Shown in pieces: positions 56,117 through 64,000 of a stretch of DNA of 64,000 nt. This DNA is from Streptomyces avermitilis MA-4680 = NBRC 14893 (lineage in GTDB: Bacteria > Actinomycetota > Actinomycetes > Streptomycetales > Streptomycetaceae). Position numbers and translations under genes: made by a program. The stretch lies in contig NC_003155.5 in NCBI RefSeq assembly GCF_000009765.2, positions 2,480,001-2,544,000 of the forward strand, in the 5' to 3' direction. Under the pieces are notes generated by a model. That model ran no database searches. It had not been told where the DNA came from and saw nothing but the letters and a program-made list of their open reading frames with translations. The first letter of the stretch is position 1, and every line of letters begins with the position of its first letter.

Positions 56117-56599
56117 ATGGGAGCGTGGAAACTCCTGCCGGTCGGCGTGGTGCTGCTGCTCGGCCTGGCCGGAGTGCTGGTGCCCGGGGTGCCGGGGTCG
56201 TGGCTCGTCTGGGCCGCGGTCCTTTGGTGGACGCTGAAGGACCCCCAGCCCCTCGCCTGGGGCGTTCTCGTGGGTGCCACGCTGGTTCTGCTGCTGTCCC
56301 GGGCGATCCGCTGGTCCCTGCCGCCACGTCGGCTGCGGGAGAGCGGCGCCACTCCCCGCATGGGGGCGTTCGCGGGGATCGGCGCGCTGCTCGGTTTCGT
56401 TCTGCTGCCGGTGATCGGCGCGATACCCGGCTTCATGGGCGGCATCTACCTCTCCGAACGGCTACGGCTCGGCCGGCACCAGGAGGCCGTGGCGGCGACG
56501 CGGACCGCGATGCGTTCGGGCGGCTCCAGCGTGCTGACGGAGCTGTTCGCCTGCCTGCTGGTCGCGGGCGCGTGGCTGGGCGCGGTGCTCTGGGGCTGA
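56117..56599 (+). CDS. DUF456 membrane protein
   Basis: 160 residues, four hydrophobic segments (LLPVGVVLLLGLAGVLVPGV; WLVWAAVLWWTLKD; AFAGIGALLGFVLLPVIGAI; LFACLLVAGAWLGAVLWG), matching the DUF456 pattern with the GxxGxxxPxxPG-type turn VLVPGVPGSW. ATG 56117; the gene is 36 bases after the LuxR-type gene. Function unknown. Confidence 0.85.
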   Translation: MGAWKLLPVGVVLLLGLAGVLVPGVPGSWLVWAAVLWWTLKDPQPLAWGVLVGATLVLLLSRAIRWSLPPRRLRESGATPRMGAFAGIGALLGFVLLPVIGAIPGFMGGIYLSERLRLGRHQEAVAATRTAMRSGGSSVLTELFACLLVAGAWLGAVLWG

Positions 56600-56657
56600 G
56601 TGCGGTCTCTGGAGCAGAGTGCGGTCTTGGAGCTGAGTGCGGTCTCTGGAGCAGAGT
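56595..56657. repeat. 26-bp direct repeat, period 37
   Basis: Positions 56595-56620 and 56632-56657 are identical over 26 bp. They straddle the DUF456 stop codon. The intervening 11 bases are a partial variant of the same unit, so this is a short minisatellite. Confidence 0.85.
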
Positions 56658-56748
56658 CCGGAGCGTCGGCGGAGCCGATACATCGGACCCGTCCCGGGTG
56701 CGGGTGCGCCGGGGCGGAACGACCCACTGGGAGCGGCCGGTCGGCTTC

Positions 56749-57996
56749 TCATCGCCACTCGGTCAGCGTCGCGAGGTCGATCGTGTCGGCCAGCGCCTGC
56801 ATTCCCCGGTCGTTGAAGTGGAGGTGGTCGCCGGGGTCGTAGGCGGGGCGGATGCGGTTCGGGTTCGCGGGGTCACGGACGGCGGCGTCGAAGTCGGCGA
56901 CCCCGTCGAAGACCCTGCCGGTGCGCAGGAGCGCGTTGACCGCCTGGCGTGCCTTCTCACCGGCTCCGGTGAAGGAACTGTGGCCGCCGTACGGGGTGAT
57001 GGTCGCGCCGATGACGCGGATGCCCCGGGCGTGCGCGCGGGACACGATCGTCCGGTACGCCCGCTCGAAGGCACCCGGATCCGTCTGCGCGGGCGTGCCC
57101 TTGATGTCGTTGATGCCCTCCAGGACGATGACCGCGCGCACCCCGGAGCGGAGAAGGGCGTCGGCGTCGAGGCGGGCCAGGGCGCTGGGGCCCACGCCGT
57201 CGAGGAGGACGCGGTTGCCGGAGATGCCGGCGTTCAGCACACCGAGCCGGCGGTTCGGCGGCAGCGCGCGCAGGCGGGCGGCGAGACGGTCGGGCCAGCG
57301 GCGGTTGGCGCTGGCGGAGGAGCCGGTGCCGTCGGTGAGGGAGTCCCCGAGCGCGACCACGCTGCCGATGGCCGTGGTGCCGAGGACGTCGACGCCGGTG
57401 ACGTAGTACCAGTGGGAGACGGTCGTGGTGTACGCGGAGCCGTCGGTGTCGGCGGTCCGGTCGCCGTTCCTGGCGAGGAAGTTGGTCTGGAAGGCCGAGC
57501 GGTGGTAGGTCGCGGGACCCGAGTCGGCCGAGGTGTGCACGCTGACGACGAGGTTGGCGTTCGCCGGGACGTTCAGGCGCACGGCGTCGGTGGCCCGCTC
57601 CCGGCCCGCCGGAATCGACACGGAGGTGGCGCCCGCGAAGGTGGCGGTGCGCATGGAACCCGGCACGGCGTCGGGACTGCGGGGAGCGCCCGGCCGCTGC
57701 AACGCGACGGTGACGGAGTCGAGTTGGAGGGGTGCGGTGCCGAGCCGGTTGGAGATCCGCACGCGCAGCGCCGTGCCGCCGACGCTGGTGTGCACCACGT
57801 TGCGGATCGAGGTGCCGGGGAGGGCGGGGGTGGTTCCGGAGGGGGCGGTTTCCCAGGTGCCGGTCCAGCGAGGGGCCGAGGCGGGCGGGGCGACGCCGGA
57901 GGCGGTCCCCTCGTCGGCTCCCACCGCCGTAGGGGCGAGCACCAGTGCTGTCACCAGGGCGGCGAGGAGGTGCCGGACCTTGATCGCGCGGGTCAT
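56749..57996 (-). CDS. secreted SGNH/GDSL esterase
   Basis: 415 residues. Signal peptide MTRAIKVRHLLAALVTALVL, cleavage near VGA. A beta-rich domain (residues about 50-190) precedes the SGNH hydrolase: block I VALGDSLTDGTGS (nucleophile Ser), block II Gly in NAGISGNRVL, block III VLEGINDIKG (Asn), and block V DHLHFNDRG (catalytic Asp/His). ATG 57996. Streptomyces homologues are secreted lipases/esterases; substrate unknown. Confidence 0.92.
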   Translation of the reverse strand: MTRAIKVRHLLAALVTALVLAPTAVGADEGTASGVAPPASAPRWTGTWETAPSGTTPALPGTSIRNVVHTSVGGTALRVRISNRLGTAPLQLDSVTVALQRPGAPRSPDAVPGSMRTATFAGATSVSIPAGRERATDAVRLNVPANANLVVSVHTSADSGPATYHRSAFQTNFLARNGDRTADTDGSAYTTTVSHWYYVTGVDVLGTTAIGSVVALGDSLTDGTGSSASANRRWPDRLAARLRALPPNRRLGVLNAGISGNRVLLDGVGPSALARLDADALLRSGVRAVIVLEGINDIKGTPAQTDPGAFERAYRTIVSRAHARGIRVIGATITPYGGHSSFTGAGEKARQAVNALLRTGRVFDGVADFDAAVRDPANPNRIRPAYDPGDHLHFNDRGMQALADTIDLATLTEWR

Positions 57997-58135
57997 GCGG
58001 GCATGATGTCCCACCCCGCCGACCCCTCCGGCGCGGCGTCACGCCATTGGCCGCACCGCACATACGTCCCAGGGTGACCTGGACCTAGGTCGGGAAGCCG
58101 ATGCGGTGGGGGCGCGTGAGTGTTTGGCTGCTGTC

Positions 58136-58507
58136 ATGACCGAATTCAGCGAGGCCGAGCGCGCGTACCTGAAGTCGCAGCGGCTGGGACGGCTGGCCAC
58201 CGTCGACGCCCACGGACAGCCGCAGGCGAATCCTGTCGGCTTCTTCCCGCAGGACGACGGGACGATCCTGATCGGGGGCTATGCGATGGGCGGCACGAAG
58301 AAGTGGCGCAACCTGCAGAAGAACCCGAAGGTGGCCCTCGTCGTCGACGATGTGATCAGCGTCGAACCGTGGCGGGTTCGCGGCGTGGACATCCGTGGCG
58401 AGGCCGAACTCCTCACCGGGCCGCACGACTTGGGTCCGCACTTCAGCGAGGAAGTGATCCGGATTCATCCGCGGCGGATCCACGGCTGGGGGCTCGAGGA
58501 GGCCTGA
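58136..58507 (+). CDS. PPOX-class F420-dependent oxidoreductase
   Basis: 123 residues, split beta-barrel flavin/F420-binding fold: YLKSQRLGRLATVDAHGQPQ, NPVGFFPQDDGTILIGGYAM, and KVALVVDDVISVEPWRVRGV. Short-chain members reduce or bind F420/FMN. ATG 58136 directly follows a hydrophobic-coding-free leader; no other gene on the strand is near. Exact substrate unknown. Confidence 0.85.
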   Translation: MTEFSEAERAYLKSQRLGRLATVDAHGQPQANPVGFFPQDDGTILIGGYAMGGTKKWRNLQKNPKVALVVDDVISVEPWRVRGVDIRGEAELLTGPHDLGPHFSEEVIRIHPRRIHGWGLEEA

Positions 58508-58570
58508 GCGCCGGCCGGCGGACCCGCCCCGGGTGTCATGCCCCTGGGCGACGCTGCCTGCGCCCGTCCG

Positions 58571-59989
58571 CTACGTGGCCGGCTCGTACGCTGCCGACTC
58601 GGCGGCCACCCTCAGGTGTTGGAGTGCGTACGAGCGCCAGGGGCGCCAGGTGTCGGGGACTTCGGCGCCCGGCGGTGCCACGTCCGGGTCGCCGAGGGCA
58701 CGGGTACGGATGACGGCGGCCGTGTCGTCGTCCATGCCCGGCAGGGCGAGCAGGGTTTGCCGGGCGTCGTCGCGGTCGGCGCCGGCGTCGAGGCGGAGGG
58801 TGCCGTCGGCGAGGGCGGCGGTCAGGGCACCGAGTGTGCCGGCCGGTTCGGCCTGTGCGAGCACGGCCGGTTCGGGGAAGACGTGGGTGAGGCTGCCGCT
58901 GGGGGCGTCGAGTGTCTTCCCGTACCGCCGTACCAGCCGCTCGGCCTCCGCCGTGCCCACCAGCGCGCGTACGGCCAGCTCGTCCGGGTCGGCCGTGCCC
59001 GGCGAGCGCAGGCCGGGACGGGCGGCGACGAGCGGACCGAGCCGGGGGTCCTGGCCCAGGCGTTCGTCGACGGCGTACGGATCGGCGTCGAGGTCGAACA
59101 GTCGCCGCAGCCGCTGAACGGCGGTGGTGAGGTCGCGCGGGTCGGTGAGGCGCAGGCGGGCGTCGAGCCAGCCGCCGTGGTGGGCCGGGGTACGGGGCGC
59201 GGGAGCGCCGGGGCGCTCGTCGACGGCCACGATTCCGGTGCCGTACGGAAGGCGGAGGGTCCGGCGGTAGGTGCGCCGGCCGCGCGGACCGTTCATCTCC
59301 TCGATGCCCGGCACGGTCTCGCGGGCGAGGAGGTCGAAGACGGCGATGGCCTGGTACGGGCCCCGGTGGGCGAGCCGGAGCGGGATCCCGGCGGAGGGGG
59401 CGGCGCCGCGGCGGGCGGGCGGTCCGCCCCGGGGCGCGGCGGCGCGCAGCTCACTGGGCGTGGCCGCGTACACCGCCCTGATGGTGTCGTTGAACTGCCG
59501 CACGCTGGCGAACCCGGCCGCGAACGCGATCTCGGTGATGGACAGGCCGGTGGTCTGCAACAGGACGCGCGCGGTGTGGGCGCGCTGGGCGCGGGCGAGG
59601 GCGACGGGTCCGGCGCCGACCTCGGCGGTGAGTTGCCGCTGCACCTGGCGGGCGCTGTACCCGAGCCGGACGGCGAGGCCGCCGACGCCCTCTCGGTCGA
59701 CGACACCGTCCCCGATCATGCGCATGGCGCGGCCGACGACATCGGCCCGTACGTTCCACGCGGCCGAGCCGGGCACGGCGTCCGGGCGGCAGCGGCGGCA
59801 GGCCCGGAAACCCGAGCTCTGCGCCGCGGCCGCCGTGGCGTAGTACCGCACGTTCTGCCGCTTCGGCGTCACCGCCGGGCAGCTGGGGCGGCAGTAGATG
59901 CCGGTCGTCTCGACGGCGAAGAAGAACTCCCCGTCGAAGCGCGCATCGCGACTGCGCACCGCCTCGTACCTGGTCTCTTCATCGATCAC
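58571..59989 (-). CDS. alkA: Ada-AlkA fusion (DNA-3-methyladenine glycosylase 2)
   Basis: 472 residues. N-terminal Ada zinc domain with Cys33, Cys37, Cys64 and Cys67 (YCRPSCPAVTPKRQNVRYY and ACRRCRPD); then an AraC-type HTH (LAVRLGYSARQVQRQL, IAFAAGFASVRQFNDTIRAV); then AlkA_N and HhH-GPD glycosylase domains with LLALPGMDDDTAAVIRTRAL and catalytic Asp in GDPDVAPPG. The stretch between GDPDVAP and WRPWRSYALQHL is shorter than usual. Known role: removal of alkylated bases with a built-in alkylation sensor. RsgA follows downstream. Confidence 0.92.
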   Translation of the reverse strand: MIDEETRYEAVRSRDARFDGEFFFAVETTGIYCRPSCPAVTPKRQNVRYYATAAAAQSSGFRACRRCRPDAVPGSAAWNVRADVVGRAMRMIGDGVVDREGVGGLAVRLGYSARQVQRQLTAEVGAGPVALARAQRAHTARVLLQTTGLSITEIAFAAGFASVRQFNDTIRAVYAATPSELRAAAPRGGPPARRGAAPSAGIPLRLAHRGPYQAIAVFDLLARETVPGIEEMNGPRGRRTYRRTLRLPYGTGIVAVDERPGAPAPRTPAHHGGWLDARLRLTDPRDLTTAVQRLRRLFDLDADPYAVDERLGQDPRLGPLVAARPGLRSPGTADPDELAVRALVGTAEAERLVRRYGKTLDAPSGSLTHVFPEPAVLAQAEPAGTLGALTAALADGTLRLDAGADRDDARQTLLALPGMDDDTAAVIRTRALGDPDVAPPGAEVPDTWRPWRSYALQHLRVAAESAAYEPAT

Positions 59990-60082
59990 GTCTTCCAGTG
60001 TGCGCGGTGCCGCGGCGCGGGGCTGGCGGGAATCGGACGTGGTGTCGGGGCGGGGGGTGCGGACGGACGAGGCCGGTCAGGC

Positions 60083-60115
60083 CGGTGCGGGGGCCGGATC
60101 ACAGCCCCCGCACCG
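60083..60115. terminator. hairpin between alkA and rsgA
   Basis: CGGTGCGGGGGC (60083-60094) pairs with GCCCCCGCACCG (60104-60115). It lies 46 bases downstream of the rsgA stop (minus strand); a CACCGGGCA repeat cluster (60120-60160) lies between them. Confidence 0.75.
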
Positions 60116-60160
60116 GTCACGCCGGGCACCGGGCACACCGGGCACTGGCACCGGGCACCC

Positions 60161-61288
60161 CTACCCCCACTGTCCCCGCTTCGCTTCCATGGCCGCCTTC
60201 CCCTCCGCCCCCTTCCGCTTCCAGTCCCGGCGGATCTCGGCCCGCAGCCGGGCGTCGGTCTTGGCGACGATGCGCTGGTTCTCGCGCAGCAGCTTGCGAT
60301 AGCTGTCGAGGCGCCGCTCCGGCAGCTCGCCGGTGTCGAGGGCCGCGAGGACCGCGCAACCCGGCTCCGCGGTGTGCGCGCAGTCGTGGAAGCGGCATTC
60401 CGCGGCCAGTGCCTCGATCTCGGAGAAGACCTGGTTGACCCCGGTCTCCGCGTCCCAGAGGCCGACCCCGCGCAGCCCCGGGGTGTCGATGAGGACACCC
60501 CCGCCCGGCAGGGCGAGCAGGTTGCGCGTGGTCGTGGTGTGGCGGCCCTTGCCGTCCACGTCCCGCGTGGCGTGCACCTTCATGACGTCCTCGCCGAGCA
60601 GCGCGTTGGCGAGGGTCGACTTGCCCGCGCCGGACTGCCCGAGCAGCACGGACGTACCGCCGGACAGGACCGCCGCGAGGACGTCGAGTCCTTCGCCGAG
60701 GTTGGAGCTGACCGACAGCACGGGCACACCGGGCGCCGCCGTCTCCACGTCCTGCACGAGATACGAGAGCGTCGTCGCGTCCGGCACCAGGTCCGCCTTG
60801 GTGAGGACCACCACCGGCTGCGCGCCGGACTCCCACGCCAGGGCGAGGAAGCGTTCGACGCGGCCAAGGTCGAGTTCCACGGCGAGGGACACGGCGACCA
60901 CGGCGTAGTCGACGTTGGCCGCGAGGATCTGCCCCTCGGAGCGCTTGGAGGAGGTGGAGCGGACGAAGGCGGAGCGGCGCGGCAGATACGTCCGTACGTA
61001 GCGGGGGTCGCCGGCCGGTTCGACGGCGACCCAGTCACCGGTGCACACGACGCGCATCGGATCGTGCGGGGTGACGAACGCGGTGTCGGCGCGCAGCATC
61101 CCGCCGGGGGTGACCACGTCGCACTGACCGCGGTCGACCCGGATGACACGCCCGGCCAGCAGGCCTTCGGAGTCGTACGGGGCGAACTCGGCCTCCCAGT
61201 CCGCATCCCAGCCGTACGGCACGAGCGGATGCGAGGAAGAGGAGAACGAACCCGGGAGAGAAGAGAGTGACAAGGGGTGACCCTTCAC
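60161..61288 (-). CDS. rsgA: ribosome small subunit-dependent GTPase A
   Basis: 375 residues with the circularly permuted GTPase order: G4 TKADLVPD first, then G1 GQSGAGKSTLANALLG, and G3 DTPGLRGVGL. An N-terminal OB fold (RVIRVDRGQCDVVTPGG) and a C-terminal zinc domain (AAECRFHDCAHTAEPGCAV) complete the family pattern. Role: late 30S maturation. Start GTG 61288 has no strong ribosome binding site, so the true start may differ. A candidate small ORF lies about 50 bases upstream. Confidence 0.93.
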   Translation of the reverse strand: MKGHPLSLSSLPGSFSSSSHPLVPYGWDADWEAEFAPYDSEGLLAGRVIRVDRGQCDVVTPGGMLRADTAFVTPHDPMRVVCTGDWVAVEPAGDPRYVRTYLPRRSAFVRSTSSKRSEGQILAANVDYAVVAVSLAVELDLGRVERFLALAWESGAQPVVVLTKADLVPDATTLSYLVQDVETAAPGVPVLSVSSNLGEGLDVLAAVLSGGTSVLLGQSGAGKSTLANALLGEDVMKVHATRDVDGKGRHTTTTRNLLALPGGGVLIDTPGLRGVGLWDAETGVNQVFSEIEALAAECRFHDCAHTAEPGCAVLAALDTGELPERRLDSYRKLLRENQRIVAKTDARLRAEIRRDWKRKGAEGKAAMEAKRGQWG

Positions 61289-61336
61289 AAGGGTGGCCCC
61301 GGCACCGCGCTCACTGGCGCGGGAGATACAGAGAGG

Positions 61337-61408
61337 TCAGCCGGAGACCACGGAGGTGGACTTGATGAACTTCCGGATGCGGGCAGCGCCCATCACAGAG
61401 ACAGCCAT
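61337..61408 (-). CDS. candidate 23-residue small ORF
   Basis: ATG at 61408 is preceded by GGGAGGTGTGACCG, a strong ribosome binding site five to eight bases away, stronger than that of the next gene. It encodes MAVSVMGAARIRKFIKSTSV then VSG and a TGA. A basic amphipathic helix (ARIRKFIK) is possible. It lies about 50 bases upstream of rsgA on the same strand, so it could be a leader peptide or a small protein. No homology was assessed. Confidence 0.4.
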   Translation of the reverse strand: MAVSVMGAARIRKFIKSTSVVSG

Positions 61409-62055
61409 CGGTCACACCTCCCAAACCAAGCCAAGTCACCAGCGGCACCACCTGGCCGCCGCTCGAACATCACCGACTCTAGAGGTACGAGGGCCACGAC
61501 GCCATCGATTTACGGCGCACCTGGCAGTGGCTCGCGGGGAGTCGGGAGTGTCCTCGGGACGGCTTGCACGGCGTCCGGTGCCGCAACACGCGGGCACGGG
61601 CCGAGCGTTCTCATCCTTCCGCGTCCGGCGCTCCGGCTGATGGAGAAGAGACGCGGGACGGTACTGACGTCGGCCGCGGGCAGGCTGACCGCTCCTCGGT
61701 CAGCTCCAGGGCGACTGCGCCGGGATCGCGGTGCCGGCGTCGGCGCCACCCACTCGACAAGCGGGGGCAAGACGCGGCTGAAAAGCGTCGACCGTGGCGA
61801 AAGGAGGCTCTGCGTCCAGGAGTGACGGGTGTTTTCAGGACAGAACTCGACTGAACATATGCACCATTGGCGGCTTTCGCCTTACGTTTTTGCCCGATCT
61901 GGTCAATAGTTGTCGTGCGGCACGTGTTGACCGTAGAAGGATCACGTCCCTGCGCGGGTGCTATGACCGTGTGCCCGCTGACTGCACAATCCCTTCGCGA
62001 GTGGACGTATCCCCGCATCCCGCGGACGTCGCTCCATCCCGTGGGGGGACCCGTC
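61409..62055. other. intergenic region without a supported gene
   Basis: About 650 bases. Frames on both strands look like compositional noise. The stretch 61850-61930 is clearly less GC-rich and may hold the promoter of the small membrane protein gene. Confidence 0.55.
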
Positions 62056-62364
62056 ATGAACAGTGACACCGGCAGAGCCGACACGCCCAGATCCGGACAG
62101 GCCCGCCTCGGCGGCCTCGACGGCGCCCAACGACGGGCCGGTCGCGTGCTGTGCTGGACACACGCCGTTGCCATGCTGACCGCCGCCGCGCAAGCCGTCC
62201 TGAGCCCCGACTTCCCCTGGTGGGACCGTCTCTGGCCGCTGCCCTGGTATCTGATTCCCGCCACCGGGATCATCTGGGCCGTCCTGCGCGCCCGCTACAA
62301 ACACGCCCTCCACCAGCAGAGCCTCGAAGAAGGCATCCCCGCCGACTTCGATCGGATCGCCTGA
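62056..62364 (+). CDS. small membrane protein
   Basis: 102 residues. ATG 62056 has GGGGGGA seven bases upstream. Two membrane segments (AVAMLTAAAQAVLS; WPLPWYLIPATGIIWAVLRA) joined by a Trp-rich loop, then a positively charged C-terminus. Family not recognised. Confidence 0.72.
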   Translation: MNSDTGRADTPRSGQARLGGLDGAQRRAGRVLCWTHAVAMLTAAAQAVLSPDFPWWDRLWPLPWYLIPATGIIWAVLRARYKHALHQQSLEEGIPADFDRIA

Positions 62365-62388
62365 ACCCCGACCGCGGGGTACGGCCTC

Positions 62389-62956
62389 AGATCAACACGA
62401 CGTGGTCGTCCCAGCCGTTGCCTGTCACCTTCTCGAACCACAGGCGCGCCGTGCCCTCGGCGACGGCCGCCGGACACAGCCTCCATCCCGCCCCCTCAGC
62501 GATGCTGACCCGGGTCGCGCCACAGGACTCCTTGATGGGACTCCATCCGCTGTCCTCGGCGTCCCCGGTCATGACCCGCACGCCCTCGGGCCCGGCCAGC
62601 GCCACCGTGGGGCCACCCCGGTGTCCGACGGCCGCGACATGGGACACCGCCGTAGGCACGACACGGCGCTCCCGTCGTCGACGAGTACGACGGTGCTGCC
62701 CTCCGTGTCCCGGGCCGCCGCCAGGACGCGTACGGCCACCGTCTGCTCGATCCGCTGCCGCGCGGGCTCGCCACCGTCTGCTCGATCCGCTGCCGCGCGG
62801 GCTCGCCACCGTCCGCCGGTCACCGCACCGCGTACAACGCACCGTCGTGCGCGGTCCAGCCGGTCAGGTCCCCTTCGGCGGACGGCAGACTGCCCAGCAG
62901 GCATTCGACACGTCAACGACCGCGTCCATATCAGGCATGGCGGCAGATTAGGCGGC
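62389..62956 (-). pseudogene. hypothetical protein gene broken by a 35-bp duplication
   Basis: The minus strand starts MPDMDAVVDVSNA and then needs frameshifts to reach LLGSLPSAEGDLTGWTAHDG, IEQTVAVRVLAAARDTEGST and the C-terminus WSPIKESCGATRVSIAEGAG then TARLWFEKVTGNGWDDHVVL. A perfect 35-bp tandem duplication (62737-62771 and 62772-62806) accounts for one frameshift; at least one more is near 62645-62665. Function unknown. Confidence 0.7.
62737..62806. repeat. perfect 35-bp tandem duplication
   Basis: 62737-62771 and 62772-62806 are identical. 35 is not a multiple of three, so it shifts the frame of the hypothetical gene. Confidence 0.95.
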
Positions 62957-63123
62957 GGCGGTCCGGCCGCGGGGCGGAAGTCCCGACCGGGCGCGGGCCC
63001 GAACACGCCGACCGGGCGCGAACGGCGTGGCCGCGCCCGGGCGGCGGCTTCGGTCAGCCGGTCGCGGCGCGCCTGCCGCGCCGCCGGAGGCCGGTCGTCG
63101 TGCACTTGCCGCCGGTCAGCCGG

Positions 63124-64000
63124 TCAGCCGTTCGTCGTGCACTTGCCGCCGTTCAGCGTGAAGCCGTACGGGGTCGTGTTCTCGTCGTGCCAGGTGGACA
63201 GGAAGCCGAAGGCGAAGGTGCCGTCGGCCGCGACCTGCTTGTTGTAGTCGGCTGCCGCGGCCGTGACCCGGGCGCCGCTCTGGGTGACGCTCGCGTCCCA
63301 CATCTGGCTGATCTGCTGGCCGTCACGGAACGTCCAGCCGATGCGCCAGTTGTCGAGCGCCTTTTCGGAGGTGACCGTGACCGTGGCCTGGAAGCCGTCC
63401 GGCCATTCGTTGAGTATCTCGTACTTCACCTGGCAGTAGGACGGGGCCTTCGTCGAGCCGCCCGCCTTGTGCGTCTCCTCCACGGTGGAGGACGACTTGC
63501 CCTGGGGCTCCGTGTCGGGGTCGCTGCTCTTCACCTCGGACTTCGCGCCCGTCGGCCGCGAAGTCGAGGAGGAGGACGAGGACGAGGGGGCGGCGGCCGA
63601 CCCCGAGGGCAGGTCCGCGGCGGGCAGTGACGCAGCCTCGCCCGCCACCGGCCGGCCGTCCGTCGCGTCGTCGCTCGCCGACGCGCCGCCGCCCGAGTCG
63701 CCGAACTGCATCAGCGAGGCCCCCAGCGCAAGCGCCGACACGATCACGGCCGCGGCCAGGATCCCGGTCCTGCCGATCCGCGGCCGGGCCGTCCCGCCCT
63801 GGGCGAGCCCGGTGTCCGCGCCCGTGTACACGCGCCCGCCACTCAGTCCCGCGTCCGCCGCCCGGCGCCGGCGCTCCAGATAGGCGAGCCCGCCCCAGCC
63901 GATGACTCCGCCCGCCAGCGCGGAGGGCAGTCCCCCGCCGTGCAGACGCAGGCACGCCGCGGCCTCGGCGCACTCCACACAGGTGGCGAGGTGCCGCGAG
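63124..64000 (-). CDS. partial anti-sigma-like membrane protein with C-terminal CBM2
   Basis: The 5' end lies beyond the window. The visible part begins with HLATCVEC (H-x3-C-x2-C), the zinc-binding motif of ZAS/zf-HC2 anti-sigma factors. Then come a weak hydrophobic stretch (LPSALAGGVIGWGGLAY) and a clear membrane segment (GILAAAVIVSALALGASLMQ). A Ser/Pro/Lys-rich linker of about 80 residues follows, then a family 2 carbohydrate-binding module: CQVKYEILNEWPDGFQATVT, DNWRIGWTFRDGQQ, STWHDENTTPYGFTLNGGKC, with Cys at both ends. CBM2 modules bind cellulose, chitin or xylan. The design suggests a transmembrane sensor with a polysaccharide-binding ectodomain. A sigma factor would be expected just outside the window. 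Confidence 0.85.
   Translation of the reverse strand, partial: SRHLATCVECAEAAACLRLHGGGLPSALAGGVIGWGGLAYLERRRRAADAGLSGGRVYTGADTGLAQGGTARPRIGRTGILAAAVIVSALALGASLMQFGDSGGGASASDDATDGRPVAGEAASLPAADLPSGSAAAPSSSSSSSTSRPTGAKSEVKSSDPDTEPQGKSSSTVEETHKAGGSTKAPSYCQVKYEILNEWPDGFQATVTVTSEKALDNWRIGWTFRDGQQISQMWDASVTQSGARVTAAAADYNKQVAADGTFAFGFLSTWHDENTTPYGFTLNGGKCTTNG

Noticed and set aside
54457..58077. Plus-strand open frame of about 1,200 codons
   Set aside because: Overlaps the LuxR-type, DUF456 and esterase genes in other frames; no start signal or domain; shadow composition.

Overview
The window is high-GC actinomycete chromosome, most likely Streptomyces. Evidence is the extreme GC content, frequent GTG starts, and a gene set typical of that genus: a RamB/ScfR-type regulator, PucR, ANTAR/STAS, a HATPase_c_2 anti-sigma-like protein, DUF2637, CbtAB, two cobalamin riboswitches and a trypsin-like exoenzyme. 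No tRNA, rRNA, insertion sequence, prophage or CRISPR array was seen. Most of it reads as chromosomal metabolism and regulation, dotted with decayed genes.

Region 1 (0-10 kb): secreted trypsin-like protease, winged-helix (AlkZ-like) protein, CorA magnesium channel, a decayed multicopper oxidase, then mutA-mutB-meaB (B12-dependent methylmalonyl-CoA mutase and its G-protein chaperone). Region 2 (10-22 kb): a RamB-like repressor diverges from aceA, followed by aceB and a 3-hydroxyacyl-CoA dehydrogenase. Next come a cobalamin riboswitch and metE (B12-independent methionine synthase), a histidine-phosphatase-like protein lacking its catalytic histidines, and cbtBA (cobalt uptake) behind a second cobalamin riboswitch. 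The region ties C2/C3 acyl-CoA use to B12 and cobalt status. Region 3 (21-30 kb): accessory and decayed material (beta-lactamase remnant, GtrA-like protein with an odd tail, frameshifted TetR gene beside an intact quinone-reductase-like gene), a DNA-repair pair (ogt plus 2OG-Fe(II) oxygenase), a STAS-ANTAR fusion opposite a small winged-helix regulator, and a histidine kinase without a response regulator. Between that kinase and a lipoprotein NodB deacetylase lies a seven-copy array of the motif GCAGTACGYC.

Region 4 (30-43 kb): cytochrome P450, DUF2278 protein, SRPBCC protein, methyltransferase, and a purine catabolism cluster (XdhC maturation factor, AzgA-type permease, three-subunit molybdenum hydroxylase) opposite a PucR activator. 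Region 5 (43-54 kb): TPR-like protein, FCD-type GntR regulator, FhuF-like protein behind an iron box, DUF2637 membrane protein, HATPase protein, two secreted proteins, pyruvate:quinone oxidoreductase (poxB) and a proline-rich PP2C-like protein with an atypical active site. Region 6 (55-64 kb): LuxR-type regulator, DUF456 protein, GDSL esterase, PPOX protein, Ada-AlkA fusion, RsgA, a candidate 23-codon ORF, a small membrane protein, a pseudogene broken by a 35-bp duplication, and, running off the end, a membrane protein joining an apparent zinc-finger anti-sigma motif to a family 2 carbohydrate-binding module.

The strongest leads for something new are the ZAS-TM-CBM2 protein at the right edge, the GCAGTACG array (29637-29758), whose core recurs in a direct repeat at 54696-54735, and the inactive phosphatase homologue inside the B12/cobalt locus.
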